Part shown: one piece after another, positions 33,623 through 42,644 of the stretch
How positions within the stretch are numbered: the stretch's first letter is position 1
Layout: the number at the start of each line of letters is the position of its first letter
Assembly (NCBI RefSeq): GCF_001429395.1
Contig: NZ_LMJT01000010.1
Coordinates: forward strand, 1 to 64,000
Length of the DNA stretch: 64,000 bases
Direction of reading: 5' to 3'
From: Allobosea sp. Root381
Lineage (GTDB): Bacteria; Pseudomonadota; Alphaproteobacteria; Rhizobiales; Beijerinckiaceae
The notes under the pieces: generated by a model
Databases searched by the model: none
Told to the model about the DNA's origin: nothing
Seen by the model: only the letters and a program-made list of their open reading frames with translations
Translations under genes and position numbers: made by a program

Positions 33623-35723
33623 GATCGCGAAACCTGCCCCTCCTCGCCCTGCTGGCGAGCGTCTCGCCCTGCGCGCTCGCCCAGGCGGAGGAGGTGACCT
33701 TCCTAGACACCATCACCGTGCTTGGCACGCGTACCGCCATGCCCGTGCGCGACAATCCGCGCTCGGTCAGCGTCATCGACCAGGCCACGATCGAGCGCCG
33801 GGCGCCGGAGAGCATAGCCGAACTGCTGCGCGACGTGCCCGGCGTCCAGGTTGCGGATGAATCCGTCGCCGGCATGAAGCGCGTCCGGATCCGCGGCGAG
33901 TCCTCGCGGCGCGTGACGATCCTGGTCGACGGGCAGGAGATCACCGATCACAGCACGTATGGCACGCCTCTGCTGGTCGATCCGGCCGGGATCGAGCGTA
34001 TCGAGGTGGTCCGTGGGCCGTCCTCCGTGCTCTTCGGCGCCAAGGCGATCGGCGGCGTGGTCAACATCGTGACCAAGCGAGGGGCCGACAAGCCGATCCA
34101 GTTCGAGACAGGCGGCAGCTACTATTCGGCGAGCGAGGGCTGGCAAGGTTTTGGAGCCGTTTCCGGCACGCTCGGCAATTTCGATTATCGCTTCTCCGGC
34201 GGCGCCGACCGCCATTCCGACCGCAGCGTGGCGAAGAGCCGCTGGGCGCCGACCGGCAAGCTCGAGGACACCGCGTTCCGGAACGACAATCTCTATGCCC
34301 ATCTCGGCTACAGGTTCGGAGCCGACAACAACCACTACCTGGCAATGAAGCTGGAACGGCACCGGCTGGAGAGCGAGGGCTGGCCGGGCCGGTCGCCGGG
34401 CAGGACTTCAGGATCAACCTGCCCCGGCGCGACCGGACCAAGGTCGGGCTCTTCTACGATGTCGACAACATCAGCGCGACGATCGCGAAGATCCACGCCG
34501 ACACCTATGTCCAGACCATCGATCGCCTGTTCGAGAACAGGGTGACGGTCCGCTCCGCGGGCGGCCGCAGCGTCGCGGTGAATTCGACCTCGGACGACCG
34601 CATCAGCAATATCGGCGGCAACTTCCAGATCGACCTGACGGCCTTCGACCAGCACCGCACGATTCTCGGGCTGCAGTTCCTTGCCGACAAGCTCGACACG
34701 AAGAAGGGCAGCACCACGGTGATGACGGGCTACGCGCCGCGCCCGGTCACGACCGCCGGCAGGAGCCGCGACAAGGCCAGCATCAACACGGCCTCTGTCT
34801 ATGTCCAGGACGAATGGACGCTGCCCTATGACTTCAAGTTCACGGCGGGCGCGCGTCTCTATCACACCCGCACATCCCTCGACGAAACCACCGTCGCCGC
34901 CAGGGGCAACCTGCCGTCCAAGGACGATACGGCGGCGGTCAAGTCCTTCGGGCTGACCTGGTCGGGCCTCACCAATACCGTGCTGCGCGCCAGCTATTCG
35001 GAGGGTTACATCACGCCGACGCTGCTGCAGATGTTCAGCTCGACCACGGCGGGCGGCCAGGGCGTCACCTATGGCAACCCGGCGCTCAAGCCGGAGACGT
35101 CCCGCAATATCGAAGCCGGCGTCCGCTACGAGCATAACGGACTGGTTCTCGATGCCGCGGCCTTCCTGGCCAGGTCGAAGGACTATATCGGCACCACGCG
35201 CTGCCTTTCGGTCGGCGCGGCCTGCGTCACGGCCGCGACCGCCTCGAGCGCCGCAAGCTATTATGTCAACGCCGACCAGGCCACGAGCTACGGCCTGGAA
35301 CTCGTGGCCGAATACAATATCACGGATACCGGCTTTACGCCCTATGCCTCGGCGGCGCTGATCCGCCGCGAGCTGGAATACGCGACCTTCTCGACCTTCA
35401 ACTCCGATACGCCACTGCTGAGCGGCCGCTTCGGCCTGCGCTATGAGGGCAACTGGCAGTCGCTGCCGTTCTGGACCGACCTCTATGTGCGCGCCGCCAG
35501 CGGCAGCCGCCAAACCTATCAGGGGACGGCCGGGCTGGTGACGGATTCGGTCCCGAGCTGGGCCACGCTGAACCTGGCTCTGGGCACGAATTTCGGATCG
35601 AACGGCCGCTACTCGCTCGCCGTCGCGGTCAACAACATCCTCGATACGCCCTACAGGCCGACGCTGGGCGAGCTGCCCGGCCCCGGACGCAGCGTCGAGC
35701 TGACCGCGAAGATGACGTTCTGA
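33619..35723 (+). pseudogene. TonB-dependent heme/hemoglobin-type receptor, one frameshift
   Basis: Outer membrane receptor, about 700 aa if read across one shift. Frame 1 (from ATG 33619) gives a signal peptide ending LAQAEE, the TonB box region VTFLDTITVLGTR, a full plug (RDVPGVQVADES, VLVDGQEI-like, RIEVVRGPSSVLFGAKAIGGVVNIVTKRG in parts) and the first strands, up to ESEGW near 34383. The match then continues one base earlier in another frame (GPVAGQDFRINLPRRD...) through the whole barrel to SVELTAKMTF, ending in the expected C-terminal Phe. No other defect is seen, so this is either a very recent pseudogene or a base-call error. Last gene of the hut operon. Confidence 0.85.
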
Positions 35724-35909
35724 CGGAGGTGGAGGGTCCATAGCGCCCTCCTGCTCGGCTCAGGCCCCGCTTGCAGGCGGTGTCTGCCCGCCGTGGCCCG
35801 GCAGAGGGGCGATAGGCGCTTCCCGGCCCCCGGCGACAGGCATCGCAAATGTTATTGACGCGCCTTCCGTTGCACCATCACCGTCATGCCCAGGGGAAAC
35901 GGGGCGGGC

Positions 35910-36059
35910 ATGATGAAGAAGCGGTCGATGGCCTCTTACATGAGGCGCGCGAAACTTCGTGATCTCATCGCAAAAAGAAACCACGAACGGAAGATTGCCG
36001 ACCGCCTGGCGAAACCAGCAAACGAAAATATCCGAGCGCGGCCGGCCGAGCGCGGATAG
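35910..36059 (+). CDS. small basic hypothetical protein
   Basis: A 49-aa frame, starting MMKKRSMASYMRRAKLRD and continuing with a run of basic helical residues to ANENIRARPAERG. GGGCGGG lies just before the ATG. The composition (Lys/Arg about one third) suggests nucleic acid contact. It is the only candidate in the 400 bases after the heme receptor; too short for certainty. Confidence 0.4.
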   Translation: MMKKRSMASYMRRAKLRDLIAKRNHERKIADRLAKPANENIRARPAERG

Positions 36060-36125
36060 CCGCCGCGGGGCGGCTTAAAAGCCCGTCTGACCGAGCGTCC
36101 CCCGCCTCCCACGGATCAATGCCGC

Positions 36126-36539
36126 TTGCTCGTCGCGAGCTTTCGGTTCGCTGTTTCCGAGGCAGAAGCCGTTGCAGCTGCGCGAGATATTGGGGCTACC
36201 CCGCTTGCCCGAAGCAATGCCCCTTCGGGGTGCTGGACGGAAGCTCGGCAGCGGCAGCTATTCGATGTCCGGGGGCGGACGAGAACGGTCCGGACGGTCG
36301 TCATGGGAGCTTTCAGCCCGCTCATCGGATGCGAGGACTGCGGCGTGCTCGCCGTTCGAATCCGATACCTGGATGGGGCTGCGACGGTGGTGTGCCTGGG
36401 GTGTGGAAAGCCTCTGGGAACGGTCTTGGAACTGCGTACCATGCTTCGTGCGGCGCTGGTGGACAAGGAGCAGCAAAACCCCGACGAGCCCGGGCAGCCC
36501 ATCCGGATTCCGGACCCGAAACCACGGGACGGCGGCTGA
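36126..36539 (+). CDS. hypothetical protein with two CxxC motifs
   Basis: Up to 137 aa from a TTG at 36126; an internal ATG at 36303 would give 78 aa starting MGAFSPLIGCEDCG. Two CxxC pairs, GCEDCG and CLGCG, about 20 residues apart, look like a zinc ribbon. The tail is charged and proline-rich (NPDEPGQPIRIPDPKP). No family is recognised. It sits in a cluster of short genes with a DksA-like zinc-finger protein just downstream. Confidence 0.45.
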   Translation: MLVASFRFAVSEAEAVAAARDIGATPLARSNAPSGCWTEARQRQLFDVRGRTRTVRTVVMGAFSPLIGCEDCGVLAVRIRYLDGAATVVCLGCGKPLGTVLELRTMLRAALVDKEQQNPDEPGQPIRIPDPKPRDGG

Positions 36540-36639
36540 AACCAGCTGACTGGAGCCAGCCTGCCGACGAGAGCTGCTTCGGGGGCCGCTTGCACGTCGC
36601 GCGTGCACATCCCATGTCCGATAGCTGGGAGATGGGCTA

Positions 36640-36903
36640 ATGGCGAGTGGCTGGGCTCCGGACGGAGCGGTGCAGGATCAGATCGACGTGTCTGTCGCCG
36701 ATGCGGTGCAACTGGCGCGATCGCGGCTGCCGACCGGCCCAGGCGAGATCCACTGCCAGGAATGTGGCGAGGAGATCGCGGAGGGGCGGCGGAAAGCGAT
36801 GCCGGGCGCCCGGCTGTGCATAACCTGTCAGTCGGGCCATGACCGGCCCGCATCGGCGTCGAGCTATAATCGCCGCGGCAGCAAGGACAGCCAGTTGCGT
36901 TAA
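36640..36903 (+). CDS. TraR/DksA-family zinc-finger protein
   Basis: 87-aa protein with a clear C4 zinc finger of the DksA/TraR type: IHCQECGEEIAEGRRKAMPG followed by RLCITCQ (CxxC-17-CxxC, residues about 38-63). The N-terminal 35 residues are a short helix (VQDQIDVSVADAVQLARSR) far shorter than in DksA itself, like the small TraR forms carried by phages and plasmids, which bind RNA polymerase's secondary channel. Its presence marks 35.9-37.7 kb as accessory DNA. Confidence 0.78.
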   Translation: MASGWAPDGAVQDQIDVSVADAVQLARSRLPTGPGEIHCQECGEEIAEGRRKAMPGARLCITCQSGHDRPASASSYNRRGSKDSQLR

Positions 36904-36913
36904 GCCGAATGTT

Positions 36914-37336
36914 TCAAGGGGATTTCGTCTGGTTGGCGTCGGGCTCCGGCCGTGTCGCGCGCTGCTCGAGCAGGCAGTTGAGCAAGTCCTGTTGGTCGGA
37001 AAGCAGATTCGCCAGGCGCTCTTCGGCTGCCGCACCATTCGCAACCGCAGCCCTCTCCGTCAGCTCCGAGATGTTTCTCCGCGTCAGGGCGATCCGTTCT
37101 TCGAGGTTGTATTTGACGTCAGCCATCGCCTCTCCGTCCTTCCTCATGCTCAAGGCCGCCTGGACGAGCGCTCTTGCGACTGTGGCGCGTTGGACGGCCC
37201 CAGCATCATCCCACGGCGCTGGTATCGCGGTCTCGATCTCTTTGGGATGAGTGTCGGGATGGTCGATCGTCTGGAAGACTAGGGGCGCGGGTGCATCCAC
37301 CTCTGCGCAGACTTCTGCGGGCATGATGCTGCCCAT
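36914..37336 (-). CDS. hypothetical coiled-coil protein
   Basis: About 140 aa from an ATG at 37336; the frame is open further to 37567 and an internal ATG near 37120 would give a 69-aa product. The C-terminal half (YNLEERIALTRRNISELTER, then AAAEERLANLLSDQQDLLNC, LLEQRA) is a strong amphipathic helix, probably a coiled coil. The N-terminal half (PAEVCAEVDAPAPLVFQTID) shows no known domain. It converges with the zinc-finger gene, 10 bases apart. Function unknown. Confidence 0.5.
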   Translation of the reverse strand: MGSIMPAEVCAEVDAPAPLVFQTIDHPDTHPKEIETAIPAPWDDAGAVQRATVARALVQAALSMRKDGEAMADVKYNLEERIALTRRNISELTERAAVANGAAAEERLANLLSDQQDLLNCLLEQRATRPEPDANQTKSP

Positions 37337-37465
37337 GGCCTTCGCTGCGCCGAGGCGAGCCTGCCTCAATGTGACCCCGATCACAGACGTTGCGCCTGCA
37401 AAACCGCACCAAGAGCGGACCACCGGCCGATCACGGCCGGGAATCGTCATCAGCCGGAGCGCAAC

Positions 37466-37702
37466 ATGCTCACTCCAATCCGCGGCTTCCTTGGTTTCAT
37501 CCAACGCATCTGGTGCGCGCTGGCGCTCGGACAGATTCTGCGCGAAGAGTACATCTACGAGGTTCACGGCCCCTTCGTGGCCGTCGCACCGGCGCGACCC
37601 AAACGCTCATTCTTCGGGCGGCTGATCGCTCGGCTGGCGGCCTCGATCGGCGGCCTCGCCTTTTGGAGCAGTCGGCACCGCGGGGTTTCCAGCACACGCT
37701 GA
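37466..37702 (+). CDS. hypothetical small membrane-associated protein
   Basis: A 78-aa frame, MLTPIRGFLGFIQRIWCALA at the front, with a hydrophobic/aromatic helix and a second one near LIARLAASIGGLAFW. If the minus-strand frame is read from its far upstream end these two genes would overlap, so only one of the long versions can be right. No family recognised. Confidence 0.4.
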   Translation: MLTPIRGFLGFIQRIWCALALGQILREEYIYEVHGPFVAVAPARPKRSFFGRLIARLAASIGGLAFWSSRHRGVSSTR

Positions 37703-37797
37703 TGGGGTGACACGCGCCGCGATCGTCAGCTGGATGGTCGCCAGGCGGCGGGCCTCGCTCCGAGCGGGATCGTTCGGTCGCGGTTGCAGCGTTCCCC

Positions 37798-38856
37798 TCA
37801 GGGCAGGTTTTCTCGCAGCACGATCTCCGTCCGCGGCCGCTCGACCCCTTGCGAAGCGGGGCGCCCGGCGCGGAGATTGGCGAAGATCGAGACGCAGTCC
37901 ATCATGGCCGCCTGCGGGTTCTGGGTGATCACCGCATCCATGGCGCCCTCGATCAGCAGGCTGCGCGTATCGGGCGTCAGGCCGTGTCCGACGACGACGA
38001 CGTCATGCTGGCGCCCCGCCTCCTTCAGCGCCCGTGCGATGCCCTCCGGTCCGCCGCCGATATTGTAGATGCCGGCGAGGTCCGGGTGCTGCGCCAGCAA
38101 TGTCTTGGTCTGGCGGTAGTTGCGCGCTTCCTCATCATGGCCCTCGCGCAGGCCAACCACCTGGATCATCGGAAAGAGGTCCTGAAACAGGTGGAGGAAG
38201 CCCATCTCCCGCTCCTCATGGGCGCGATAGCTCAGGCTTCCGGCGATCATCGCGACCTTGGCCGGCCGCGGCCCGATGAAGCGGGCGAGCAGATAGCCGG
38301 CCGTGCGCCCGGCCGAGCGGTTGTCGAGCCCGACATAGGCGACGCGCTTCGTGTTCGCGATGTCGGAGATCAGGGTCACTGCCGGCACGCCGCGCTCGGC
38401 CAGCCAGTCCACCGCCTCGCGCACCATGGGATGCTCCAGCGCCATGAAGGCGACGCCGTCGACATCGCGCCCGGCCTGCTTGAGGTGCTGCGCGAGCAGC
38501 TCCGGCTTGAAGCTCTCGATGTACTCGACGCGCGCGCGCATGTTGAAGGACGCGAGCTGCTCCTGCGAGCTGGCGATCAACCGGCCCAGCATGGTCAGGA
38601 ACCGGTTTCTGCCGGCTGGCAGCAGGAAGGCCAGCCGCAGCGGCTTCAGCGCGCTCGCGGGCTGTGCGTCGTCAATGACATAGCCGATCTCCGAAGCGGC
38701 TTTCAGCACCCGCTGGACCGTGACGGCGCGCACGCCGGGACGGCGATTGAGCACCCGGTCCACGGTCGCCGTCGAGACGCCGGCACGTTCCGCCACATCG
38801 TCGATCCGCATCGAACGGCGACGCTTCGGCAAGTTCTCAGCTTCGCCCAGTGTCAT
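37798..38856 (-). CDS. LacI family transcriptional regulator
   Basis: 352 aa (or 337 aa from the ATG at 38811, which gives the more usual start MRIDDVAERAG). The N-terminal helix-turn-helix is textbook: IDDVAERAGVSTATVDRVLNRRPGV, with the hinge helix EIGYVIDD. The effector domain is a periplasmic-binding fold (LRLAFLLPAGRNRF, VDGVAFMALEHPMV, AYVGLDNRSAGRTAGYLLARF; in parts). It is transcribed away from the TRAP-RuBisCO-like cluster and is its probable repressor; tandem 10-bp repeats lie at its 5' end. Confidence 0.92.
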   Translation of the reverse strand: MTLGEAENLPKRRRSMRIDDVAERAGVSTATVDRVLNRRPGVRAVTVQRVLKAASEIGYVIDDAQPASALKPLRLAFLLPAGRNRFLTMLGRLIASSQEQLASFNMRARVEYIESFKPELLAQHLKQAGRDVDGVAFMALEHPMVREAVDWLAERGVPAVTLISDIANTKRVAYVGLDNRSAGRTAGYLLARFIGPRPAKVAMIAGSLSYRAHEEREMGFLHLFQDLFPMIQVVGLREGHDEEARNYRQTKTLLAQHPDLAGIYNIGGGPEGIARALKEAGRQHDVVVVGHGLTPDTRSLLIEGAMDAVITQNPQAAMMDCVSIFANLRAGRPASQGVERPRTEIVLRENLP

Positions 38857-38882
38857 TCAAAAACCATCAAAAGCCATCAAAA
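38853..38882. promoter_or_regulatory. three tandem 10-bp repeats between lacI-type gene and TRAP operon
   Basis: TCATTCAAAA, ACCATCAAAA and GCCATCAAAA follow one another without a gap, consensus NCATCAAAA with exact 10-base spacing, so the same face of the helix is repeated. They lie 90 bases before the TRAP binding-protein start and at the first codon of the longer version of the regulator. A site for the LacI-type regulator is possible, although LacI operators are usually palindromes. Confidence 0.55.
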
Positions 38883-38972
38883 ATTGAGTTTGCACCCATC
38901 ATGGCTGCTTCCTATCGTTTGGGGAAGAACACCGCAAACAATCAGATCGCAGAGCGATCCAGGGAGGTAGAG

Positions 38973-39989
38973 ATGACTGTTCTGACCCGTCGCACGGTGC
39001 TGCGTACCCTTGCGGCCACGCCGGCCGTCTCGCTGATCGGCATGCCGCACATCGCCCGCGCCGCCGAGTTCGAGCTGAAATACGGCAACAACCTGCCGCT
39101 CAGCCACCCGCTCAACATCCGCGCCCATGAGGCCGCCGAGCGCGTCGCCAAGGAAACCAACGGCCGGGTCGAGATCAAGATCTTCCCGAACAACCAGCTC
39201 GGTGGCGACACCGACATGCTGAGCCAGGTCCGCAATGGCGGCATCACCTTCTTCACGCCGTCCGCGCTGGTCATCGCGACGCTGGTGCCGGTCGCGGCGA
39301 TCAACGCCGTCGGCTTCGCCTTCGCCGATTACGACCAGGTCTGGAAGGCGATGGACGGCAAGCTCGGCGCCCATGTCCGCGAGGCGATCTCCAAGGTGAA
39401 TCTCTTCGCCTTCGAGAAGATGTGGGACAACGGCTTCCGCCAGATGACGACCTCGGGCAAGCCGATCGAGCAGGCCAAGGACATGTCCGGCCTCAAGATC
39501 CGCGTGCCGGTCTCACCCCTCTCGATCTCGATGTTCAAGGCGCTCGACGCTGCCCCCGCCAGCCTGCAGTTCTCGGAAGTCTATTCCGCGCTCCAAACCA
39601 AGGTGGTCGACGCACAGGAGAACCCGCTGCCGATCATCCAGGTCGCCAAGCTGTTCGAGGTGCAGAAAAACTGCGCCGTCTCGAACCATATCTGGGACGG
39701 CTTCTGGTTCATCGCCAACGGCCGCGCCTGGCGCGGCCTGCCGGCCGACATCCAGAAGATCGTCGGCGACGCCATCAACGATGCCGGCGTGAAGCAGCGC
39801 GGCGACATCAAGGCGCTGAACGAGACGGTCCAGGCCGATCTCCAGTCCAAGGGCCTGGCCTTCAACAAGACCAATCCGGAGACGTTCCGCGCCAAGCTGC
39901 GCGAAGCCGGCTTCTACAAGGAATGGCAGGAGCGCTTCGGTGCCGACGCCTGGTCCCTGCTCGAAGGCGCCGTCGGCAAGCTCGCCTGA
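38973..39989 (+). CDS. TRAP transporter substrate-binding protein (DctP family)
   Basis: 338-aa periplasmic binding protein. A strong GGGAGG ribosome site precedes the ATG at 38973; TRRTVLRTLAATPAVSLIGMPHIARA is a Tat-type signal (RR then hydrophobic core). The mature protein has the DctP pattern FELKYGNNLPLSHPLNIRAHEAAERV, then IFPNNQLGGDTDMLSQVRNGGI and LKIRVPVSPLSISMFKALDAAP with the conserved Arg (in parts). First gene of the catabolic operon with DctQM, VOC protein, RuBisCO-like protein and acid-sugar kinase; probable ligand is an acid sugar. Confidence 0.93.
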   Translation: MTVLTRRTVLRTLAATPAVSLIGMPHIARAAEFELKYGNNLPLSHPLNIRAHEAAERVAKETNGRVEIKIFPNNQLGGDTDMLSQVRNGGITFFTPSALVIATLVPVAAINAVGFAFADYDQVWKAMDGKLGAHVREAISKVNLFAFEKMWDNGFRQMTTSGKPIEQAKDMSGLKIRVPVSPLSISMFKALDAAPASLQFSEVYSALQTKVVDAQENPLPIIQVAKLFEVQKNCAVSNHIWDGFWFIANGRAWRGLPADIQKIVGDAINDAGVKQRGDIKALNETVQADLQSKGLAFNKTNPETFRAKLREAGFYKEWQERFGADAWSLLEGAVGKLA

Positions 39990-40042
39990 GGGCTCTCCCG
40001 GGCCTGCACGGCGCAAAACGCATCACAGAAAGCGCCGTTGCC

Positions 40043-41929
40043 ATGGCAGGCCACACCGCGATATCGCCCGACGCCCTGCCGATCCCGACCACCGGGATCG
40101 GCAGGATGGCTAACCGCCTCGACCACGTTGTCGGCACCGCCGTCGAGGCCATCGCCGCGACGCTCGTGCTGGTCGAGATCTGCATCCTCGCGGCGGGCGT
40201 CACCGCCCGCTACGTCTTCCACGCGCCGCTGGTCTGGTCGGACGAGCTGGCCTCGATCCTGTTTCTCTGGCTTTCGATGCTGGGCGCCGTGGTCGCGCTC
40301 AGGCGGGGCGAGCACATGCGCATGACCGGCCTCGTGTCGCGCGTATCGCCTCAGAGCCGCGCGCTGCTCGAGGTCCTGGCGATCACCGCTGCTATCGCCT
40401 TCCTGCTGCTCATCCTGCCGCATGCGCTCGAATATGCGGAGGATGAGGTGTTCATCGTCACCCCGGCGCTCGAGATCACCAATGCCTGGCGCGCGGCGGC
40501 GCTTCCTGTCGGCATCGGCCTGATGCTGCTGGCGGCTTCCTTCCGCCTGCTGCGCTGCGGCTCGCTGCGCCTGGCCCTGACGGCGATCGCCATCACGGCA
40601 GGGTTCGTGCTGCTGTTCTGGCTGGCGGGCCCCGTGCTCAAGCCGCTCGGCAAGCTCAACCTGATCGTCTTCTTCGTCGGCGTCGTCGCGCTCAACGTCT
40701 TCTCCGGCGTGCCGATCGCATTTTCCTTCGCGCTCGCCACCTTCGGCTATCTCGCCTGCACCACGACGACGCCGCTGGTGGTGATGGTCGGCCGCCTCGA
40801 CGAGGGCATGAGCCACCTCATCCTGCTCGCCGTGCCGCTCTTCATCTTCTTGGGCGCGCTGATCGAGATGACCGGCATGGCCAAGGCGATGATCCAGTTC
40901 CTCGCCTCGCTGCTCGGCCATGTCCGCGGCGGGCTGTCCTATGTGCTGATCGGCGCGATGTATCTTGTTTCGGGCATTTCGGGCTCGAAGATCGCCGACA
41001 TGGCGGCCATTGCCCCGATCCTGTTCCCCGAGATGACGAAGCGTGGCGCCGAACCCGGCGATCTCGTCGCCCTGCTCTCGGCCACCGGCGCGCAGACCGA
41101 GACGATTCCGCCCTCGATCGTGCTGATCACCATCGGCTCCGTCACCGGCGTCTCGATCGCGGCGCTGTTCACCGGCGGCATGCTGCCGGCGCTGGTACTC
41201 GGCATCGCGCTCTGCTTCGTCGTCTGGTGGCGCTATCGGGCTGAGGACCTCAGCCAGGCCGTGCGCTATTCCTGGCGCCAGATCGGCAGGCTCAGCCTGA
41301 TCGCGCTACCGGCTATCGCCCTGCCTTTCGTCATTCGCGCCGCGGTGGTCGAGGGCGTGGCGACCGCGACCGAGGTCTCGACCATCGGCATCGCCTATTC
41401 AGTGCTGGCTGGCCTGCTGCTCTACCGCCAGTTCGACTGGCGCCGCCTGCCGCGCATGCTCGCCGATACGGCGTCGCTCACGGGCGCGATCATCTTCATC
41501 GTCGGCTGTGCGACCGCGATGGCCTGGGGCCTGACGCAATCCGGTTTCTCGCAGGACCTCGCCCGCGCCATGGCGGCGGTGCCGGGCGGCACCTGGGGTT
41601 TCCTCGCGATCTCGATCGTAGCCTTCATCATCCTTGGCAGCGTGCTCGAGGGCATTCCGGCGATCGTGCTGTTCGGCCCGCTGCTGTTCCCGATCGCCAA
41701 GCAGGTCGGCGTGCACGAGGTCCACTACGCGATGGTGGTGATCTTCGCGATGGGCATCGGCCTTTTCGCCCCGCCCTTTGGCGTCGGCTATTACGGCGCC
41801 TGCGCGATCAGCAAGGTCAATCCCGACGACGGCCTGAAACACATCGGCGGCTACATGCTCGCCTTGTTCCTGGGCCTGATCCTCGTCGCGGCCGTGCCAT
41901 GGATCTCCATCGGCTTCCTGAAATCCTGA
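40043..41929 (+). CDS. TRAP transporter permease, DctQ-DctM fusion
   Basis: 628-aa membrane protein. Residues about 25-190 form the four-helix DctQ domain (ETARYVFHAPLVWSDELASILFLWL-like: TARYVFHAPLVWSDELA), joined directly to the large DctM permease with LNVFSGVPIAFSFALATFGYL, LAVPLFIFLGALIEMTGMA, SGISGSKIADMAAIAPILFPEM, TIPPSIVLITIGSVTG and FAPPFGVGYYGACA (in parts). Fusion of the small and large subunits is a known arrangement. The start is the ATG at 40043, 53 bases after the binding protein; open frame further upstream is a shadow of that gene. Confidence 0.93.
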   Translation: MAGHTAISPDALPIPTTGIGRMANRLDHVVGTAVEAIAATLVLVEICILAAGVTARYVFHAPLVWSDELASILFLWLSMLGAVVALRRGEHMRMTGLVSRVSPQSRALLEVLAITAAIAFLLLILPHALEYAEDEVFIVTPALEITNAWRAAALPVGIGLMLLAASFRLLRCGSLRLALTAIAITAGFVLLFWLAGPVLKPLGKLNLIVFFVGVVALNVFSGVPIAFSFALATFGYLACTTTTPLVVMVGRLDEGMSHLILLAVPLFIFLGALIEMTGMAKAMIQFLASLLGHVRGGLSYVLIGAMYLVSGISGSKIADMAAIAPILFPEMTKRGAEPGDLVALLSATGAQTETIPPSIVLITIGSVTGVSIAALFTGGMLPALVLGIALCFVVWWRYRAEDLSQAVRYSWRQIGRLSLIALPAIALPFVIRAAVVEGVATATEVSTIGIAYSVLAGLLLYRQFDWRRLPRMLADTASLTGAIIFIVGCATAMAWGLTQSGFSQDLARAMAAVPGGTWGFLAISIVAFIILGSVLEGIPAIVLFGPLLFPIAKQVGVHEVHYAMVVIFAMGIGLFAPPFGVGYYGACAISKVNPDDGLKHIGGYMLALFLGLILVAAVPWISIGFLKS

Positions 41930-41963
41930 CCTCTCAGCAACCGACAATCACAAGGGAATTCCC

Positions 41964-42518
41964 ATGAGCCGCTTCTTCGGCCAGATCCGCCAGGCGGGCT
42001 ATGTCGTCCCTGATATCGAGGAGGCGATGGATTATTGGAGCCGCGTGCTCGGCGTCGGCCCCTTCTTCTACAACCCGAAGGTCCCGATCAGGAACTATCG
42101 CTACAAGGGCGAGGCCTATGAGCCGCACAACTCGGTCGCGCTGGCCAATTCCGGCCCGCTGCAGATCGAGCTGATCCAGTGCCGTAACGCTGTGCCGTCT
42201 ATGTACAAGGACTTCACCGATGCCGGCCTGACCGGCCTGCAGCACGTCGCCTACTGGACCTCGGACTACGACGCCGATCTCGAGCGCCTGACGAACCAGG
42301 GCTTCAAGGCGGTGATGTCGGGCGAGGTCGGCGAGCGCGGGCGCTTCGTCTATTTCGACACGCATTACCATCCGGGCACCGTGATCGAGCTCTCCGAGGT
42401 CGCCGGCCCCAAGGGCGAGATGTTCCGCCTGATCCGCGAGGCCGCCGAGACCTGGGACGGCAGCGACCCTGTGCGCCCCTTCCCGGACCTGAGCAAGCTC
42501 GTCGCCGCGGCGGGTTGA
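41964..42518 (+). CDS. VOC / glyoxalase-fold protein
   Basis: 184-aa vicinal-oxygen-chelate protein with two beta-alpha-beta-beta-beta units: QIRQAGYVVPDIEEAMDYW...LGVGPFFY and, after residue 95, LQHVAYWTSDYDADLERLTNQG then FDTHYHPGTVIELSEV with a Glu ligand. A first His is found in LQHVAYW and a Glu in IELIQC, so a divalent metal site is plausible. The second half resembles methylmalonyl-CoA epimerase-like and lactoylglutathione-lyase-like proteins. It lies between the permease and the RuBisCO-like gene, so it may epimerise, isomerise or open the imported acid sugar; the exact job is not known. Confidence 0.86.
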   Translation: MSRFFGQIRQAGYVVPDIEEAMDYWSRVLGVGPFFYNPKVPIRNYRYKGEAYEPHNSVALANSGPLQIELIQCRNAVPSMYKDFTDAGLTGLQHVAYWTSDYDADLERLTNQGFKAVMSGEVGERGRFVYFDTHYHPGTVIELSEVAGPKGEMFRLIREAAETWDGSDPVRPFPDLSKLVAAAG

Positions 42519-42539
42519 AACCACTGCATGCCGCGCGTC

Positions 42540-42613
42540 ATGGTCGGGCTTACCCGACCATCTTTGACACCAGCGCCCTCTGGTCATCAGATTCTCGGGT
42601 CAAGCCCGAGAAT
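42540..42613. repeat. pair of 9-bp-arm hairpins before the RuBisCO-like gene
   Basis: Two perfect hairpins: ATGGTCGGG/CCCGACCAT (42540-42548, 42553-42561) and ATTCTCGGG/CCCGAGAAT (42591-42599, 42605-42613), within CGTCATGG...GAATGACGC. This is the form of a dispersed intergenic element of Hyphomicrobiales. It splits the operon between the VOC gene and the RuBisCO-like gene (126-base gap) and could attenuate or stabilise the transcript there. Confidence 0.7.
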
Positions 42614-42644
42614 GACGCTCCATGAACGGCCAGGATGACATCCG

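Noticed and set aside
36116-36853. 245-aa minus-strand open frame over the zinc-ribbon and DksA-like genes
   Set aside because: The plus-strand frames contain CxxC metal motifs and a recognisable TraR/DksA finger; the minus frame is low complexity.
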